From: Reticulitermes lucifugus
Taxonomy: Eukaryota; Arthropoda; Insecta; Blattodea; Rhinotermitidae
Direction: 5' to 3'
NCBI GenBank assembly: GCA_026260175.1
Contig: JAKCWW010001172.1
Coordinates: forward strand, 1-64,000
Length of the DNA stretch: 64,000 nt
Below are positions 11,746 to 23,094 of this stretch, one piece after another; positions within the stretch are counted from its first letter, which is position 1, and every line of letters begins with the position of its first letter. The notes under the pieces were generated by a model that saw only the letters and a list, made by a program, of their open reading frames with translations, ran no database searches and had not been told where the DNA came from. The position numbers and the translations under genes are program-made.

Positions 11746-11890
11746 CTGGAAAATGCCATGACAGTAGGCTTACCTTGAAATAGGCTTGGACAGTTTCCTT
11801 CCACATCTTTCATATTTCACTATATACTCATCATCTCATCGCCCAAAGCTGTATTTTGATAAATAATCCATAAATAAAGCAAAAAATAAA

Positions 11891-12085
11891 AAATGTAAAG
11901 TCCCTGTACACGCCATGAAAGCATATAGGGTAAGCAGAGGTATGTCTCCATTCATTCTTAACCTCGGCACTAGATGGGAGTGAGCGGTCAACTTCATGCC
12001 TCGTCCGCTTTACCACCGGGAAAGAAACCCAGTACCTGTTGAACAGGAGGCTGGGTGGACCCCAGAACTGATCTGGAAATTTTTT
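11891..12085 (-). mobile_element. SINE-1 copy, antisense
   Basis: The plus strand shows CGCCATGAAAGCATATAGGG, AGGTATGTCTCCATTCATTC, TTAACCTCGGCACTAGATGG, CCGCTTTACCACCGGGAAAG, AACAGGAGGCTGGGTGGACC and CCAGAACTGATCTGG. It is one of the better preserved bodies in the window and helps define the family consensus. The 88-codon minus frame across it is spurious. Confidence 0.7.
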
Positions 12086-12450
12086 GTAGCGATACACGAT
12101 ATCTGAATATGCTCTTCTCTTGGGTACCAGCTATTGAAACCGTACTGTTCAAAAGTTGTGCAACATCTTTATAAATGCTAATAAACTGAGAATTTACTGT
12201 ATCAGGATCGAATACAACTCTGGATCCAGTGTTGAAGTGTTTCCGCTTCGTCAGCTTGACCTTAAAGTAAATGATAGGAAAGTATTAACATTTGTGGAAG
12301 AACGCCTTCTATAGAAGTACTATAATCAGTGGAGATGTAACTTCACAGATAATGAGATTATCAGTAAAATGTCTAGATTGTCATGTAAGATTCGATGCAG
12401 TAGTTACAGGAAGTTACAGGAAGTCTTCTGACATGCAAGCTCTGTCAACT

Positions 12451-12580
12451 GGCAAATAATTACCGACATTCCGGAGAAGCGTAGTGCCTCGATTTTCAGG
12501 GCCAAACATTCCAATCTACTCGGACTGCGTGGCAGCAAAGACGACACTATTCTCCTCCGAAACGTCGGTAATTATTTACC
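12451..12580. repeat. Inverted pair of GAAACGTCGG units
   Basis: The left arm (12451-12479) and right arm (12552-12580), 29 nt each, are reverse complements with few mismatches. Each contains TAATTACCGACGTTTCGG or a close form. On the plus strand the right arm reads CCGAAACGTCGGTAATTATT, the conserved 3' half of the hammerhead-like subfamily also seen at 29.1, 32.05, 36.34 and 48.24 kb. The CTGANGA half is not recognisable here. The intervening 72 bases are unassigned. Confidence 0.5.
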
Positions 12581-12584
12581 GCTC

Positions 12585-13752
12585 GAAACAGAATAACATC
12601 CAAGGCACTTTAATCTTCACCATTGCCGTTTATAAAAACCTCATGTCTCTCAGGTTAATGACAGCATTAGACATAAATTACACAAGTGCGAAAATGCTTA
12701 TGAAAGAGTAATACGAACATTGCTTGGAAAATAAAAGAGAAAAACTTTGCTTAAATTGTGTAAAGTTATATGTAGCAGGACAAGCTGTTTTATCTAACTT
12801 AATACGCGTAGTTTGTGAGTGAGTCCCAACATGGAAGAAAATGACTAGAAAGTCAGCTTATTCGCGCATGCGCAGAGTAGCATATCTTCTGTGATGCCTT
12901 CTTCCTTCACTGTTTTGTGTTAGTTCGTGCTGAACTATGTTGTTTGTCAATTTGGAATATGGAGCGGTGTAAACAATTCTCTAAAATTAATTGAACTGTT
13001 GCTTAGTAATGAAGTATTCCAAAGTAATAAATCAGAAAAATATTATCGGCTGTTTTACGTAATTATTTAAGTAGGCGTTTATTGAGAGAACAGTTTTGTT
13101 CTTACCGTTGTCATTATTTGTGTGATTACGTATGAAAGTCCATTTGAAGGGCAAATACTCTCTTATGCTTCATCAAGGTGCACTCTGATATGACAAGAAA
13201 TAAATTATTGGAACACAAGAAGCAAATTCGCGTTTCTGGGCAGCGCTGGACATATTAAGGCAATCATTACAGAGCAGGTACAAGAAAGAGACCGATGTCA
13301 GTTAATATTACTCCGTAGAAATGAGAATTAAAAATCTCAAAATTTAGAAAGAATTGGAAATTCCGGTATTCAGAGAATAGTTTTCGAATATTAGCCCAAA
13401 AAATAGGTCAGACTTGTTACAATCATGTTGCGTTTGAGAGACCAGTTTGAACGATAGTTGTATTTCACAAATTTTAAAATTAGAAAGTTTCAGCTGCCTG
13501 ATAAAGTAGGCCAAGGGTAGTTTTGTACATTTTAGGCAGTGAACGTAAGGTTTAATAATTATAATAATGATAGTGAAAAAATTATATTTTGTAGTTAATA
13601 TTATTAGAAGACACTTGACGTCCGAATTGTTAAAGTTTGCCTTACGTCAGAAATAGAATGCTTCACATTTGCTGTTTGTGTCTGTACAGTCCGCTTCCAA
13701 TTAATATGATACTAACATAGCATTTGAAAATAGACTGTAAAGGCGAAGGAAT

Positions 13753-13791
<39 letters not shown>

Positions 13792-16295
13792 TGGCTCTTA
13801 GTAAATGAGGGTAAAGCGAGGGTTGATAATAATGTTGGCGATGATAAAGTTATTGTAAAGAAGGGTGGTGTCTTTTTAACACCCTCAGCAAATATAGCAA
13901 TTTCAAGTCATGCGATTCGCGTTTCTTTTTCTATTTCATTCATCGCATGCAAAAGAAATACAGCAACTTTATAGGACAGAGAAAAGCTCGGCTATGTCCT
14001 ATTGCCTGTAATTATAGGTATTATGTATGCTTCCATGTCCAAGGAAGCAACTAAATCTTGGCGTTATTGACCCTGTATACGTATTTATTCAGTCCTTTTC
14101 GTACATTCATATTTAGACTCTGTATGAATGACAAACATAGATGGTTATGTTCATACATTTCAAAGTACAGGTAATCTGCGTACGGCTTCTTATGTTCCTT
14201 GAAATGAATCTCTTTTGGTAGAACCCGAAGATTCAGCACCGCTAATAACGTAGTCCGTAATTGTAAATGATCCTGGAACAGTTCTGTTCACTTCTTATGT
14301 GCACATGCTAATTTTACCCTCCTTCTTACTTCTCTGACCTCCAGTGAACCTTCCCTAAGAATTTTCCCGAAAATAAATGTCTATGCATTTCTCTTCACTC
14401 CCATTGTAACGCATGCCTAGCCCATCATCACATTCTTATGTCATTATCGTAAGAGTACTAGGTGACCTCTTCTTTATTTAACATTGTAAATTGCTCAATT
14501 TCTTTGGGTCTACATATTTTCCGGAGCACTTCTTTGCTGAAAATTGCAATGTATGTTCTTCCGTCAAAATATGATATCAGTGATGACCGATGAACTTTGC
14601 TTTTTCATGAATGAAATACAGAAATGAATTAATGATGGTGTTACCTTCCACACAACTTGTATGTAGTTGTGACTGCCTGTTCAGAGTGTGAGCTCCTGGT
14701 TCACTTCCCCTTTCCTTTGTCCTTCGGTTTATATGGCGCTATGTGCTTTTTCTTAACAAAAATGCAATTCTGACGGAAAGTTGAATCAACCTTCACGTGT
14801 AAACAGAAAAACTGATCATCCTGATAATTCTGTGACCTGTTTAAAGACCTTGTACCATAGTTTTACATGTTATTATGGTAAGCTTTCTTTAGTAACCCAG
14901 AATGGGAAAAATATTTTCTCAGGTGACTTTTAACAAGTGCAGGACTTAAGTGAGAGCAACATTTTTAGTAAAAAACTTCTCGTACATTAAGGCTAGCCAC
15001 TTATATTTCAACGTAGTCATCGTCAGACTAATCTAATAAAATATCGACAGTATAAGCTCAGTATATCGCATAACTTAAGAAACTTCTGTTTTCCATTACG
15101 GTCATAACAGCCGTATGGAGTAAATCTTGTGAAGTTCAGATTCTTCTTAGGGTGGGTATCACGGAGGTCCTGGAAACATCATGTTGAGCCCTTTTGGTTC
15201 TCCGTGTCACAGGTTGTAAACCATTCCTATAGTGCTTACCCCCGTAACATTATGGCCAGAGGCGTAATGTCATATTAGCAACAAATCACTAATTATAAAT
15301 AAATGGTGTTTGGTTTATTATTACACATTTATATAGAGTACTTTTTTGTATTGTGTCCTATTTAATAGTTTTTCGAATTTAATTAGTGCCCCTACAGGCA
15401 TGTTTTAATGGAAGCTGTAAAAAGAATTGAACCATAAAATTGTTTCAGCAAATTACTATCTAACCCACGAGGAGGAATCTCTTAAAATTAATGTGTAATG
15501 AACATTCACTTTCGGTCATGCAACTGTATAAATATCAGGTAACTTTTGACCCCTTCAAAGATAACAACGTGATATCTCGTTTAGAGACACCGTACTCTCC
15601 TGCCGCTTACATTTTCATTATTTAATACTAAATAAAGTAGAGGTGTATAGTTTTCGGAAATTATAAAAGTAGAGTCTTATTTTTTCAGATTATCTGCATT
15701 ATTTTGCTGGGATTCTGTAAGCATTACAATTTAGCCTGTTTTTTATGATCTAAAAATTTTGAACATTCTTCATTAAATAAAGGATTGGCTTCCCTTAGCT
15801 GGTCAGAAAGCCCTCTGCTGTTGATGGAACCCTAAGTTAATTACTGAGCTTGAAAGAATTCACCGCCGATGAAGTTGACTCAAGTAATGACGCTTTGGGC
15901 TTGTACTCGGAAATTGCCCTGTTTTCGTATCTCGGTAGTTCACCGACTGTCCTAACGTCTCTTCAGTCCCTCATAGCAAATGTCGACATAGTACCTTGGC
16001 CACTTCTGTCCACAGTCTTTGCGATTTAAGTCTCACAATCATCCAGTAATTCAACGCTGAGTATTTTGAGTTACAGCGTCGTTATAAATAAGAAATGAAA
16101 CAGAAAAGAGTATGCAAGTAAAATCTATCCTGAATCAGTTAAAGCCAACTGATATCTTCACGCCATTGTTATTTAAAATTATTTTAATATTATCTTCTCC
16201 TCTGCTTTATGGTACGGTCTCTGCTCTTTTCTCAAAAGCAATTTTTAGTGATAGAATAAGATCTTATTCTGTTATTGAAATCGCTCTTACAATTA
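12585..16295. other. Long stretch without recognised elements; (GA)15 at 13759-13788
   Basis: About 3.7 kb of AT-rich sequence with only a (GA)n microsatellite at 13759-13788. Open frames are all under 65 codons. No SINE, LINE or transposon end was recognised. Confidence 0.5.
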
Positions 16296-16301
16296 TTCCT
16301 T

Positions 16302-16438
16302 CCTAATGATGATCATAAAAGGCCGAAACATGTAGTATATAATTAAATATCCATATAAATATAGTTGTGATCAATGATATATTCCTTCATTTCTGGTTTA
16401 TATGCTTCACAACGGGCTGTACAAACCAAAGTATAATG
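16302..16438 (+). mobile_element. Hammerhead-like unit with conserved 3' region, half copy
   Basis: The core CTAATGA (16303-16309; consensus CTGANGA, G to A) is followed by a weak stem II, GGCC, GAAA, CATG, TA and GTATATAATT. Downstream, TATATTCCTTCATTTC and TTCACAACGGGCTGTACAAACC parallel 17823-17870 (TATATTCCTTTTTT, then TTCACAACGGGATGCATAAACC). The shared 3' region shows that this and the right half of the 17.6-kb element are copies of one element type. Stem I does not pair well here. Confidence 0.5.
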
Positions 16439-16439
16439 A

Positions 16440-17600
16440 GATGAATATTCTGCAATATGATAAAATTATCATTGTGGCGACCTTTCTGCTGCTTCTTTAT
16501 CAGTCGTGACAGTCAATTCCATAATCATGCACAGAATGAAGAATCTGAAATAGATTCTTCCACCCCCATTTACCGCACGACCCCTTGAACTTTGGATTCT
16601 TTTTACGAGTTGTCAGACGTGATGTTGGGTCAGTATTGGTGCCCTCTGTTTCCACCCTTAGGAGTCATCCATTATATCTTCCAAACACCCCTCTCTTAAC
16701 CTCACACCCTTCCCGTGTCAGCTTGCTATGGAAACAGCTCGTATGGACGTAAAAATCTCTCTGGGGGTGAAACTTAAAAAATCCCTACTCCTTTTTCATA
16801 GGGGTTTGGCGTGGTTTTATTAAGTTTTGGAGACGGAAATTAAATCCACACCATAAACAGATCGGTCATTTAGCTGCGAAGTTTGAAATATCCATCGCTT
16901 CCTCTTAGGAATGGACCTACTGCATGTTCTTTCTTCTGTGGCAGGCACCTAAATACGCAGCATTTTAAAGACTGTAACGAAAGGTCGTGTCACTACTTGC
17001 ATGTTTGCAGAACGAAGCATGTTGTCTGATGTTGCGGTTATACCGTTTCTTATTCGACTTCTGACGGTAGTTCGAACCCACGCAACTCATTATCTTAACT
17101 CACACTCTCGTTTTTTTTCTTCATCACTTCAGGCGAATGTTTTAAATAAGCCCCAGTCATTCTGCTTCATAATACGTCATAAAACTGTTATTTTATTCGG
17201 CGCTGTTTGAATTTTTCTGTTGGTATAATTAACACTTTACTAGTTGTGATTGAGATCTCTGTCTTAGGATTGCGGATTCTTGTGGATTATAAACTAAGCA
17301 CCGCATTATCTCTTAAAACCTATAGTTCAGTAGTCGTTGCTTTTCAGCAGTAAGATATTCATATGTATTACCGTGATGATGTAACAGAATAATGTTTCTT
17401 TAAACAACAGCTGGTAAGAAAATATTCCATGTCAACAAACTATAAGACTTCAATTTAACAAACTACACCCTCCACACGTTGCACAGTAAATTGTTAATAA
17501 AATTCGATTAAAAACTGTATTTTGTGGCTAATAAACAAATCAGAGCTACTTCTTTATTTGAGAATTTGACTATAATTTCAGCACATACAATTCAAATTTA
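16440..17600. other. No gene recognised
   Basis: AT-rich sequence with no supported feature. A 69-codon plus frame at 17001-17210 has no recognisable domain. Confidence 0.45.
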
Positions 17601-17645
17601 TACAATTTGTCGTTCACAACGCAACCTATATAATTAAATTTCAAT

Positions 17646-17690
17646 TTTTAGTACATGTTTCGGCCCCATTTTCGGCCATCATCAGGTACT
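17646..17690 (-). ncRNA. Hammerhead-ribozyme-like motif, intact core residues
   Basis: On the minus strand: AGTAC, core CTGATGA (17679-17685), an extra U, stem II GGCC (17674-17677) with an 8-nt loop and GGCC (17662-17665), GAAA (17658-17661), CATG, then TA. The core heptamer matches the hammerhead consensus. The stem I partner is damaged: compared with the plus unit of the same element, two nucleotides of the GTAC strand are missing, so stem I is not continuous. Confidence 0.5.
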
Positions 17691-17726
17691 AGATTTAAAA
17701 CATTTGAGGAAGATGTTTTAAATTTA

Positions 17727-17768
17727 GTACCTTATGAAGGCCGGAAATAGGGCCGAAACATATAGTAC
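17727..17768 (+). ncRNA. Hammerhead-ribozyme-like motif, stem I GTAC/GTAC
   Basis: Stem I GTAC (17727-17730), core CTTATGA (17731-17737, one substitution in CTGANGA), A, stem II GGCC (17739-17742), an 8-nt loop, GGCC (17751-17754), GAAA (17755-17758), the short loop CATA, TA in the cleavage-site position (17763-17764) and the stem I partner GTAC (17765-17768). The layout corresponds to a minimal type I hammerhead with a one-base-pair helix III. The G to T change in the core is expected to inactivate it. Confidence 0.55.
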
Positions 17769-17874
17769 AAATTGAAATTTAATTTAATTATAAAGGTTGA
17801 GTTGTGAACAACGAATTGTGTTTTATATTCCTTTTTTTTTAATAAATTCACAACGGGATGCATAAACCTAAGTT

Positions 17875-18530
17875 CAATTCAAATTTGCTTCTTGATCAGG
17901 AAACAAAACACCTCCTGTGTAGTGAGTACCAGGGGTAGTTTCACCGGGGATGAAGTAGTCGGGGTGTGAAGCTGATCACTCACTTCCCATCTCATGGCGA
18001 AGTTACGAATTTTTGGGCGTAACATCATCTCCATTCCCCTGTATGAAATTAGTGTGATGCCTTATTAAGCGGGGGAACAATTCTACATTCACCTGTAGGA
18101 ACTAAAATTGACATGTAACGAAACAAATTTAATTGCAGGTATTTTGTTCGGAAGGCTTAACTTTATTCAGCCTTACTGGTGTGTGATTCGTGGCGGTTAA
18201 ATAAGCTTGTGACTTGTGTCTGCATTTTCCTCTTTATTCTGTTATGATATTGAATACCACAACCAGCTACTCGGAGGCAGGCAACTAATTTAGGCATGAA
18301 ATTCCATCTAGTTTAGTCTGCTTTTCTACCTTCATTGAAATAAAATTTGGATGAAGAGACCTTCATGCTGTCCTTGTATGTCTGTCTAAACCACACGGAA
18401 GCCTTTTATGAAATTGGTATTGACGTTATTCCGTTACATACTACCACAATTTTGTGATGTTGAATTCCCCACACTCTTTACAACCCACACGGCGGATGCA
18501 CGAGTTGGTGAGATGGGAGCAGAACTAACA
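17875..18530. other. Mostly unassigned; possible diverged SINE-1 at about 17930-18060
   Basis: The text AGTTTCACCGGGGATGAAG, CACTCACTTCCCATCTC, ATGGCGAAGTTA and ATCATCTCCATTCCCC follows the order of the SINE-1 3' half, but with many changes. The rest is unassigned. Confidence 0.3.
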
Positions 18531-18535
18531 CCTTA

Positions 18536-18875
18536 GACAACTTTCACACGGGCCGCTGTGTATACGAGCCACAGAGAGAATGTGGCGTGGCAGATTAGCG
18601 TAGCTCTGGTGTCACAGACACTTCTCCTGTGTCGCTGCGTCTTCTGCCATATTTCATTCAGTCTCAGGTTTGACAATGGGCACTGCTGTGGCTCATATGA
18701 ACACTCATATAAAGAATGTGTGTCACTCCAGTGGCCCAGCCACAAGGAAGTATCCCAGTCACTGGCTGGTAGAGTCACATCTCGGCTACAGTGGCTGTCG
18801 CCCAGCCACTTGTCATCTCGCCTGGAAGTTTCCTTAAGACCCAATGGCTTGGCAGTGGCCCGTGTGAAAGCTGCC
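18536..18875. mobile_element. PIF/Harbinger-like MITE, 340 bp
   Basis: The terminal inverted repeats are 18536-18558 and 18853-18875 (23 nt; 20 of 23 match), with the shared core CTTTCACACGGGCC. TTA lies immediately outside both ends (18533-18535 and 18876-18878), matching the 3-bp TWA target duplication typical of PIF/Harbinger transposons. The interior is relatively GC-rich compared with its surroundings and is open on both strands (312 bases on the minus strand, 324 on the plus), but neither frame resembles a transposase. The length and lack of coding capacity make it a miniature non-autonomous element. Superfamily assignment is by duplication length and termini only. Confidence 0.72.
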
Positions 18876-19044
18876 TTATGACCAGGCTTCTGAAATTATG
18901 TCTGGTAATAGATCTTGGAAAAAAACTTGTTGTTTTTTATGAGTGTTTCTTCCTTGAAATTTTAAAACAAAATACTATGCAATTACGCAAGATTCTAACG
19001 ATGGTATATCACATTTAAAATGTTTAGTTTCATGGCCTTTGTCC

Positions 19045-19280
19045 ACCGTCTGGGGTTTTAACAGTAATACAAATAAATAAAGCACTACGTTTCGGGGAGA
19101 GGATCGGTCCTGATCCTGTCCATGAAACGTCTTCAAACTAGAATAATGAGACCTATTCACTTGGGCCCAATAGGAAGAACCACGTTCAACCTGTGAGCCT
19201 CATTACTTTAGCATGAAGACTCGGACCGATACTGTCCCGGAAACCTAGTATTTTATTTATTTTTATTGCTTTTAAATCAC
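19045..19280. mobile_element. Inverted pair of diverged hammerhead-like units
   Basis: The left arm AATAAATAAAGCACTACG TTTCGGGG (minus strand: CCCCGAAACGTAGTGC) faces a right arm CCCGGAAACCTAGTATTTTATTTATT (19230-19260). Between them are a GGATC/GATCC-type stem on the left unit and CATGAAGACTCGGACCGATACTGTCCC on the right unit, which matches the order ATGAAGATGG...GTTGTCCC...GAAA found at 48.24 kb. Cores are degraded and stem I is unclear. The family assignment rests on order and spacing. Confidence 0.5.
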
Positions 19281-19289
19281 TGTACGCTG

Positions 19290-19740
19290 GACCAAGTCCA
19301 TGAATCTAATTATTTTTAACAATATGGTGGCTTCATGAGGCTAATATTCAGCTTTCGGCTTGGTAGCAATAACTAATGAAACTTGTGACATACGATACGG
19401 AGACATCGTAAATTTATCTGCATATTATTTACAGGACAGTGGTTAATAAGTCAATAATTACAAATATGATAAACGTGGGAAAATTTGAGCTTATGACTGA
19501 AAAAATTTACTTTGGCAAAACCTATAATTAAGTACCAAGTCGTTCAAAATTCATGATGACTTTGGTGATGAAAATGTTGTTATTGTTGTTGTTGTTGTTG
19601 ATAATAACAATAACTTATTATTATCTTATGAATACGTAAGGCCTCAAAAATTTATATTATGGCCATTTATGCACCAGTCCAGGAAAATAGCTTATGGGCT
19701 AAACTAAATTTCATTTTTGGAGTATAGTTTTATACTATGC
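19290..19740. other. No gene recognised; (TTG)n at 19575-19600
   Basis: AT-rich sequence with one trinucleotide microsatellite. Nothing else is supported. Confidence 0.45.
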
Positions 19741-19741
19741 A

Positions 19742-19965
19742 AATATTGTTGCGTAGTCAGTATAGCGGGATTCGAACCCCGGTAGGGGCAAGACATTTTT
19801 CTCCTCTCGAAAAGTCCAAACCTCCTTTGGGTCTACACTGCCTCCGCTTCAACGTTTATCGCTGTCCTTTCTCGGGAATTAGAGGCTAGGCCATGCAATT
19901 AGCCAGTCAACTCCGTCTAGTGCCGAGGTTATGAATGAGTGCAGCTGTTATTATGTACGTGTGAC
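19742..19965 (+). mobile_element. SINE-1 copy with tRNA-like head
   Basis: The head GCGTAGTCAGTATAGC is followed by GGGATTCGAACCCCGG, a good Pol III B-box-like sequence. Then come TTTTTCTCCTCTCGAAAAGTCC, TCTCGGGAATTAGAGG and CCGTCTAGTGCCGAGGTTA. This is the best copy for seeing that SINE-1 derives from a tRNA: A-box-like and B-box-like text sit near the 5' end. The 3' tail is diverged. Confidence 0.7.
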
Positions 19966-19969
19966 ATTA

Positions 19970-22685
19970 AGAGCACGTGATTGGTAGGACTAGACATCCT
20001 TGCAAGGGGAAAGTATGCTGTAGCGGAACTGATTTTTATCATTGGGCAAAATAGGCCTACGATTATTTGCCCCACCCTCTTCCCCAGTAACATTTCGGCC
20101 AATTGTCGGACTTTCGCTTGAAACGGGATACGAACATTGTGCTGTTGTGTGCCACCCAGCCTTCGTAAGCTTGAAAGCTTATCTATCCTCATCTATGATA
20201 GAGTCAAGGCTACGGCTGGGGGGGCGGGGCATAAGCGTGCTTCTCGCACATTGGTAACAAGTGTTTTAAGTCTGTTCCTCTGATATCATAACTGAAGAAA
20301 CATGCTGGCTGAACTAAGGGTATGGCAGGTGAACACAATGTCTCAGCACTGATGACATCGTAGTCCGCTATTAGAAGTTGGCTACCTACACCCTGAAGAC
20401 GCTCAGCTATCCATGAAATTTCCCCTCGTTTGTAAAACTTAAATGTTTTTTACTTGTTTTCAAAAGCACACAATTGATTTGTTTCCTGAAGAAGTTGTAT
20501 TTTTTTTTCATTTTCACAACCTGTTTCTTTTTGATCGATTTTAATAATATCATCGCAACTGCATCTATGTCCCCCAAGTCGTCTCTTCCGTTCTGATTTC
20601 CGAATAACATTTTGAGAAAAATCTAAATATGGTCTATGTTTAATGTTCTACCAGTATACAGGACAAAGCAATGATTTAGAAATACCTAATAAACCCTTTG
20701 AAAATCTTTACTTTTTGCCAGTGAGAGTTCAAAAAGTACATTCTCGAAGGTTTTAAGAGCAAATTAAAATCGGGGAATGTTCCTAATGTTGACCAGATGA
20801 AGAAAAACTGTGAAATGCCGCTCACCTCCTTATCTAGCATTTTGGATTTTTTAAAATATCTGTACAGCTTTGCAGTCAAACGTCCCCCTCAGTGCTCCTT
20901 ACCGCTCTCCTGCCCCGACACTACTGCCATGCTTTCCCCTCACCGGCTGCACAGTTAGCTCTGTCGTGTGATACCTTACATTTACGAATGTTTTATCTTC
21001 TCCCAAATTCGAGATTAAGTACTTTAGCATATTTGATGTTTATAATGCACACACAGAACACAAACAATGCAGCGCTATAAAGTCAAAGAATTCTGAAATT
21101 ATTAATCCATGTCAATGGCCTTAACATTTAGGCGTAAATTTCTCTGTCAAAAAGGAGCCAGTGGAATAACACAAATGAACGGTGTTAAACTAGCTTAAGA
21201 ATAAATACATTTTTAGGCAAAACAGATTTATAGGTCGTCGCCGTAAAGGTGCTAATTTTACGGACAATGTTATTGTCATAATGGCTTATATAAGGCAACA
21301 ACAGTATATTTGTTTCCCCCTGCCCGTTTCAAAACTGCAAGTCTTTTCATCTTGACATCTGACAATGATGAATGCTCTTTCCTAAATACTCTTCTATCCA
21401 TACTTCTTTTTATTTTATTTCCATCTTTTCTTCGTTTTCGTCTTTGAGTTGTTACGTTTCGATGAGTGTTACGCAATTAATCTTCCATATTTCATTATTT
21501 GACAGGTTGATAATACGTTATGGCAGCTGTGAGTGGGGAAACCGGTAGAATAAGGGGAATGCAATCTTATAGGCAGCACTTCAACTCTGCTTTCAAACAC
21601 AAATTTTATCTGTCATATCTTATTATATCTGACGTCAATTTCTATAAAACTGAATTTTGATTAAAAATGGACAGAATTTAAATTATGCTTTAATATTCTA
21701 AAGGCAGATATCAGCGTAGTACGATTGAGGGGATATATTTAAGGGGTCTAGTGTTCGTTTCTCGCTAGATCTTCACGGTTGATATCGGTTTAAATGTTCC
21801 GCTAGTCGACTGTTGGATCGGGGGCCATTACAAACAGCTTACAGTTTTGAATCACACTTTCAACAGATAATTTATTTTTGTGTACGGTGTGCATAACCGG
21901 CATGTCTGTGTGGCCCTAAAGCTCTGCCTTGTCTTGCATCTGGTGTTTACTTCAGATGTTGGCCGGGTTACCGGCTATCCCGAATGACATGACTCATGTT
22001 CTTCTTAATATCCTGCAAATAAATTCTAATAAGCCAAGATGCTTCTTTTTAGAATACTTACTATGTATACCCATAATTTTTCGAAGCCATACAGGCCCTG
22101 CAGTTGAAAGAGTCTTTGTTAGATAACCCAGTAAGTGAACAACACTTTGTTATGTAGGTATGTATATGTGTGTACGTAAGTATGCATGCAGACCCACTTG
22201 TTTATTTGTGTATGCATTAGTGTAGGCTATGACTATACATATAGAAATACACAATTAGCAGTAAAGCTCACGAGTGCTCTGTTCGAACCTCGACATCAGC
22301 ACCTGCTCTAGTTTTTGAGATTCTTACTTCTGCATTTCTTCCATGTTAAATACCTAAAGCATGAAGTACAAATAAATCTTAATTTAAAAAATTCCTATAT
22401 CACAGTAAACACACTGCGTCTACACTGTAAAGACCGACTGGTTACTAGTCTTTTTTTCCTGAGAATTTTTAGAAATATAAATACATACTGTGGGCAAAAT
22501 GCAGAGTGCCTTATGTTCAAAGAGGTGTTTCTTAGTAATTACACCAAGCCCTTGTTTTACGCCCTAGTTGTTTTCCTGATAAGTGGTCGTAAATAAAATG
22601 GCACAAATCAAAAATGATATTCCCATAAATTATCCTGCGCTACATAACATTTCTTATGAAATAATGTTAATTTTTTTTCTGTGAG
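19970..22685. other. No gene recognised
   Basis: About 2.7 kb of unassigned sequence. A palindromic TTGAAAGCTTATC region and a run of eight G (around 20219-20226) were noted without interpretation. Open frames are under 95 codons, and none carries a recognisable domain. Confidence 0.45.
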
Positions 22686-22689
22686 TCAA

Positions 22690-22902
22690 CAGCCTAACAC
22701 GGACCTAGGCTGCCTCTTTGTTGAGGTCTCTAGATCACACACAATGAGATACGCACACATCCGGTAGGACTCCTCTGAACGAGTGATCAGCTCGTCGCAG
22801 AGGCCGCTACTTACACAACACACAACAAACACAAGAGACGAACATCCATGCCCTCAGTGGGATTGAAACCCACAATCCCAGCAATCAAGCGGCAATCAAC
22901 TA
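22690..22902 (-). mobile_element. SINE-3 copy, antisense
   Basis: The plus strand shows CATCCGGTAGGACTCCTCTG, CGAGTGATCAGCTCGTCGC, CAACACACAACAAACAC, ACATCCATGCCCTCAGTGGG and ATTGAAACCCACAATCCC, the reverse complement of SINE-3 at 7.06 kb, with a degenerate B box next to its head. It abuts a SINE-1 head in the opposite orientation. Confidence 0.75.
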
Positions 22903-22903
22903 T

Positions 22904-23092
22904 GGGGCCGGGATAGCGTAGTCGGTATAGCGACTCGCTACGAGCTGGACGGTCCGGGGATCGAATNNNNNNNNNNNNNNNNNNNNNNNNNNNNNNNNNN
23001 NNNNNNNNNNNNNNNNTAGAGCTATACCTCTACTCCCCTCTGGGCCTTCATGGCCTGTTCTAGGGTGAACTTTACCTTTACCTTTTACGTGT
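22904..23092 (+). mobile_element. SINE-1 copy interrupted by a 50-N gap
   Basis: The tRNA-like head includes TAGCGTAGTCGGTATAGCG and GGTCCGGGGATCGAAT (22951-22966). After 50 N (22967-23016) the tail resumes with TAGAGCTATACCTCTACTCC, CTGGGCCTTCATGGCCTG, TTCTAGGGTGAACTTTACC and TTTACC repeats. This copy fixes the sense orientation and the 3' tail of the family. The body is missing in the gap, so the true length is unknown. Confidence 0.8.
22967..23016. other. Assembly gap (50 N)
   Basis: A run of exactly 50 N lies directly behind the tRNA-like head of a SINE-1 copy. The fixed length suggests a placeholder rather than a measured gap. Confidence 0.95.
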
Positions 23093-23094
23093 GT

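Larger units (their letters stand above)
17603..17818. mobile_element. 216-bp foldback element with two opposed hammerhead-like units
   Basis: The arms begin with CAATTTGTCGTTCACAAC (17603-17620) and end with GTTGTGAACAACGAATTG (17801-17818). Within the arms, TGTTTCGGCCCC on the left faces GGGCCGAAACAT on the right. Each arm carries one hammerhead-like unit pointing outward, at 17646-17690 minus and 17727-17768 plus. The plus-side 3' text continues to about 17870 and is shared with 16.3 kb. No coding sequence is present, so the element is non-autonomous. Target-site duplications could not be assigned. Confidence 0.7.

Noticed and set aside
20040-20260. Possible SINE with a B-box-like GTTCGTATCCC on the minus strand
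   Set aside because: There is no A box at the right distance and no second copy in the window.
22914-22966. Possible tRNA gene
   Set aside because: A-box-like and B-box-like text is present, but a cloverleaf acceptor stem is not evident and the same head recurs in front of SINE tails. The same applies to 45413-45470, 37805-37860 and 55119-55180.
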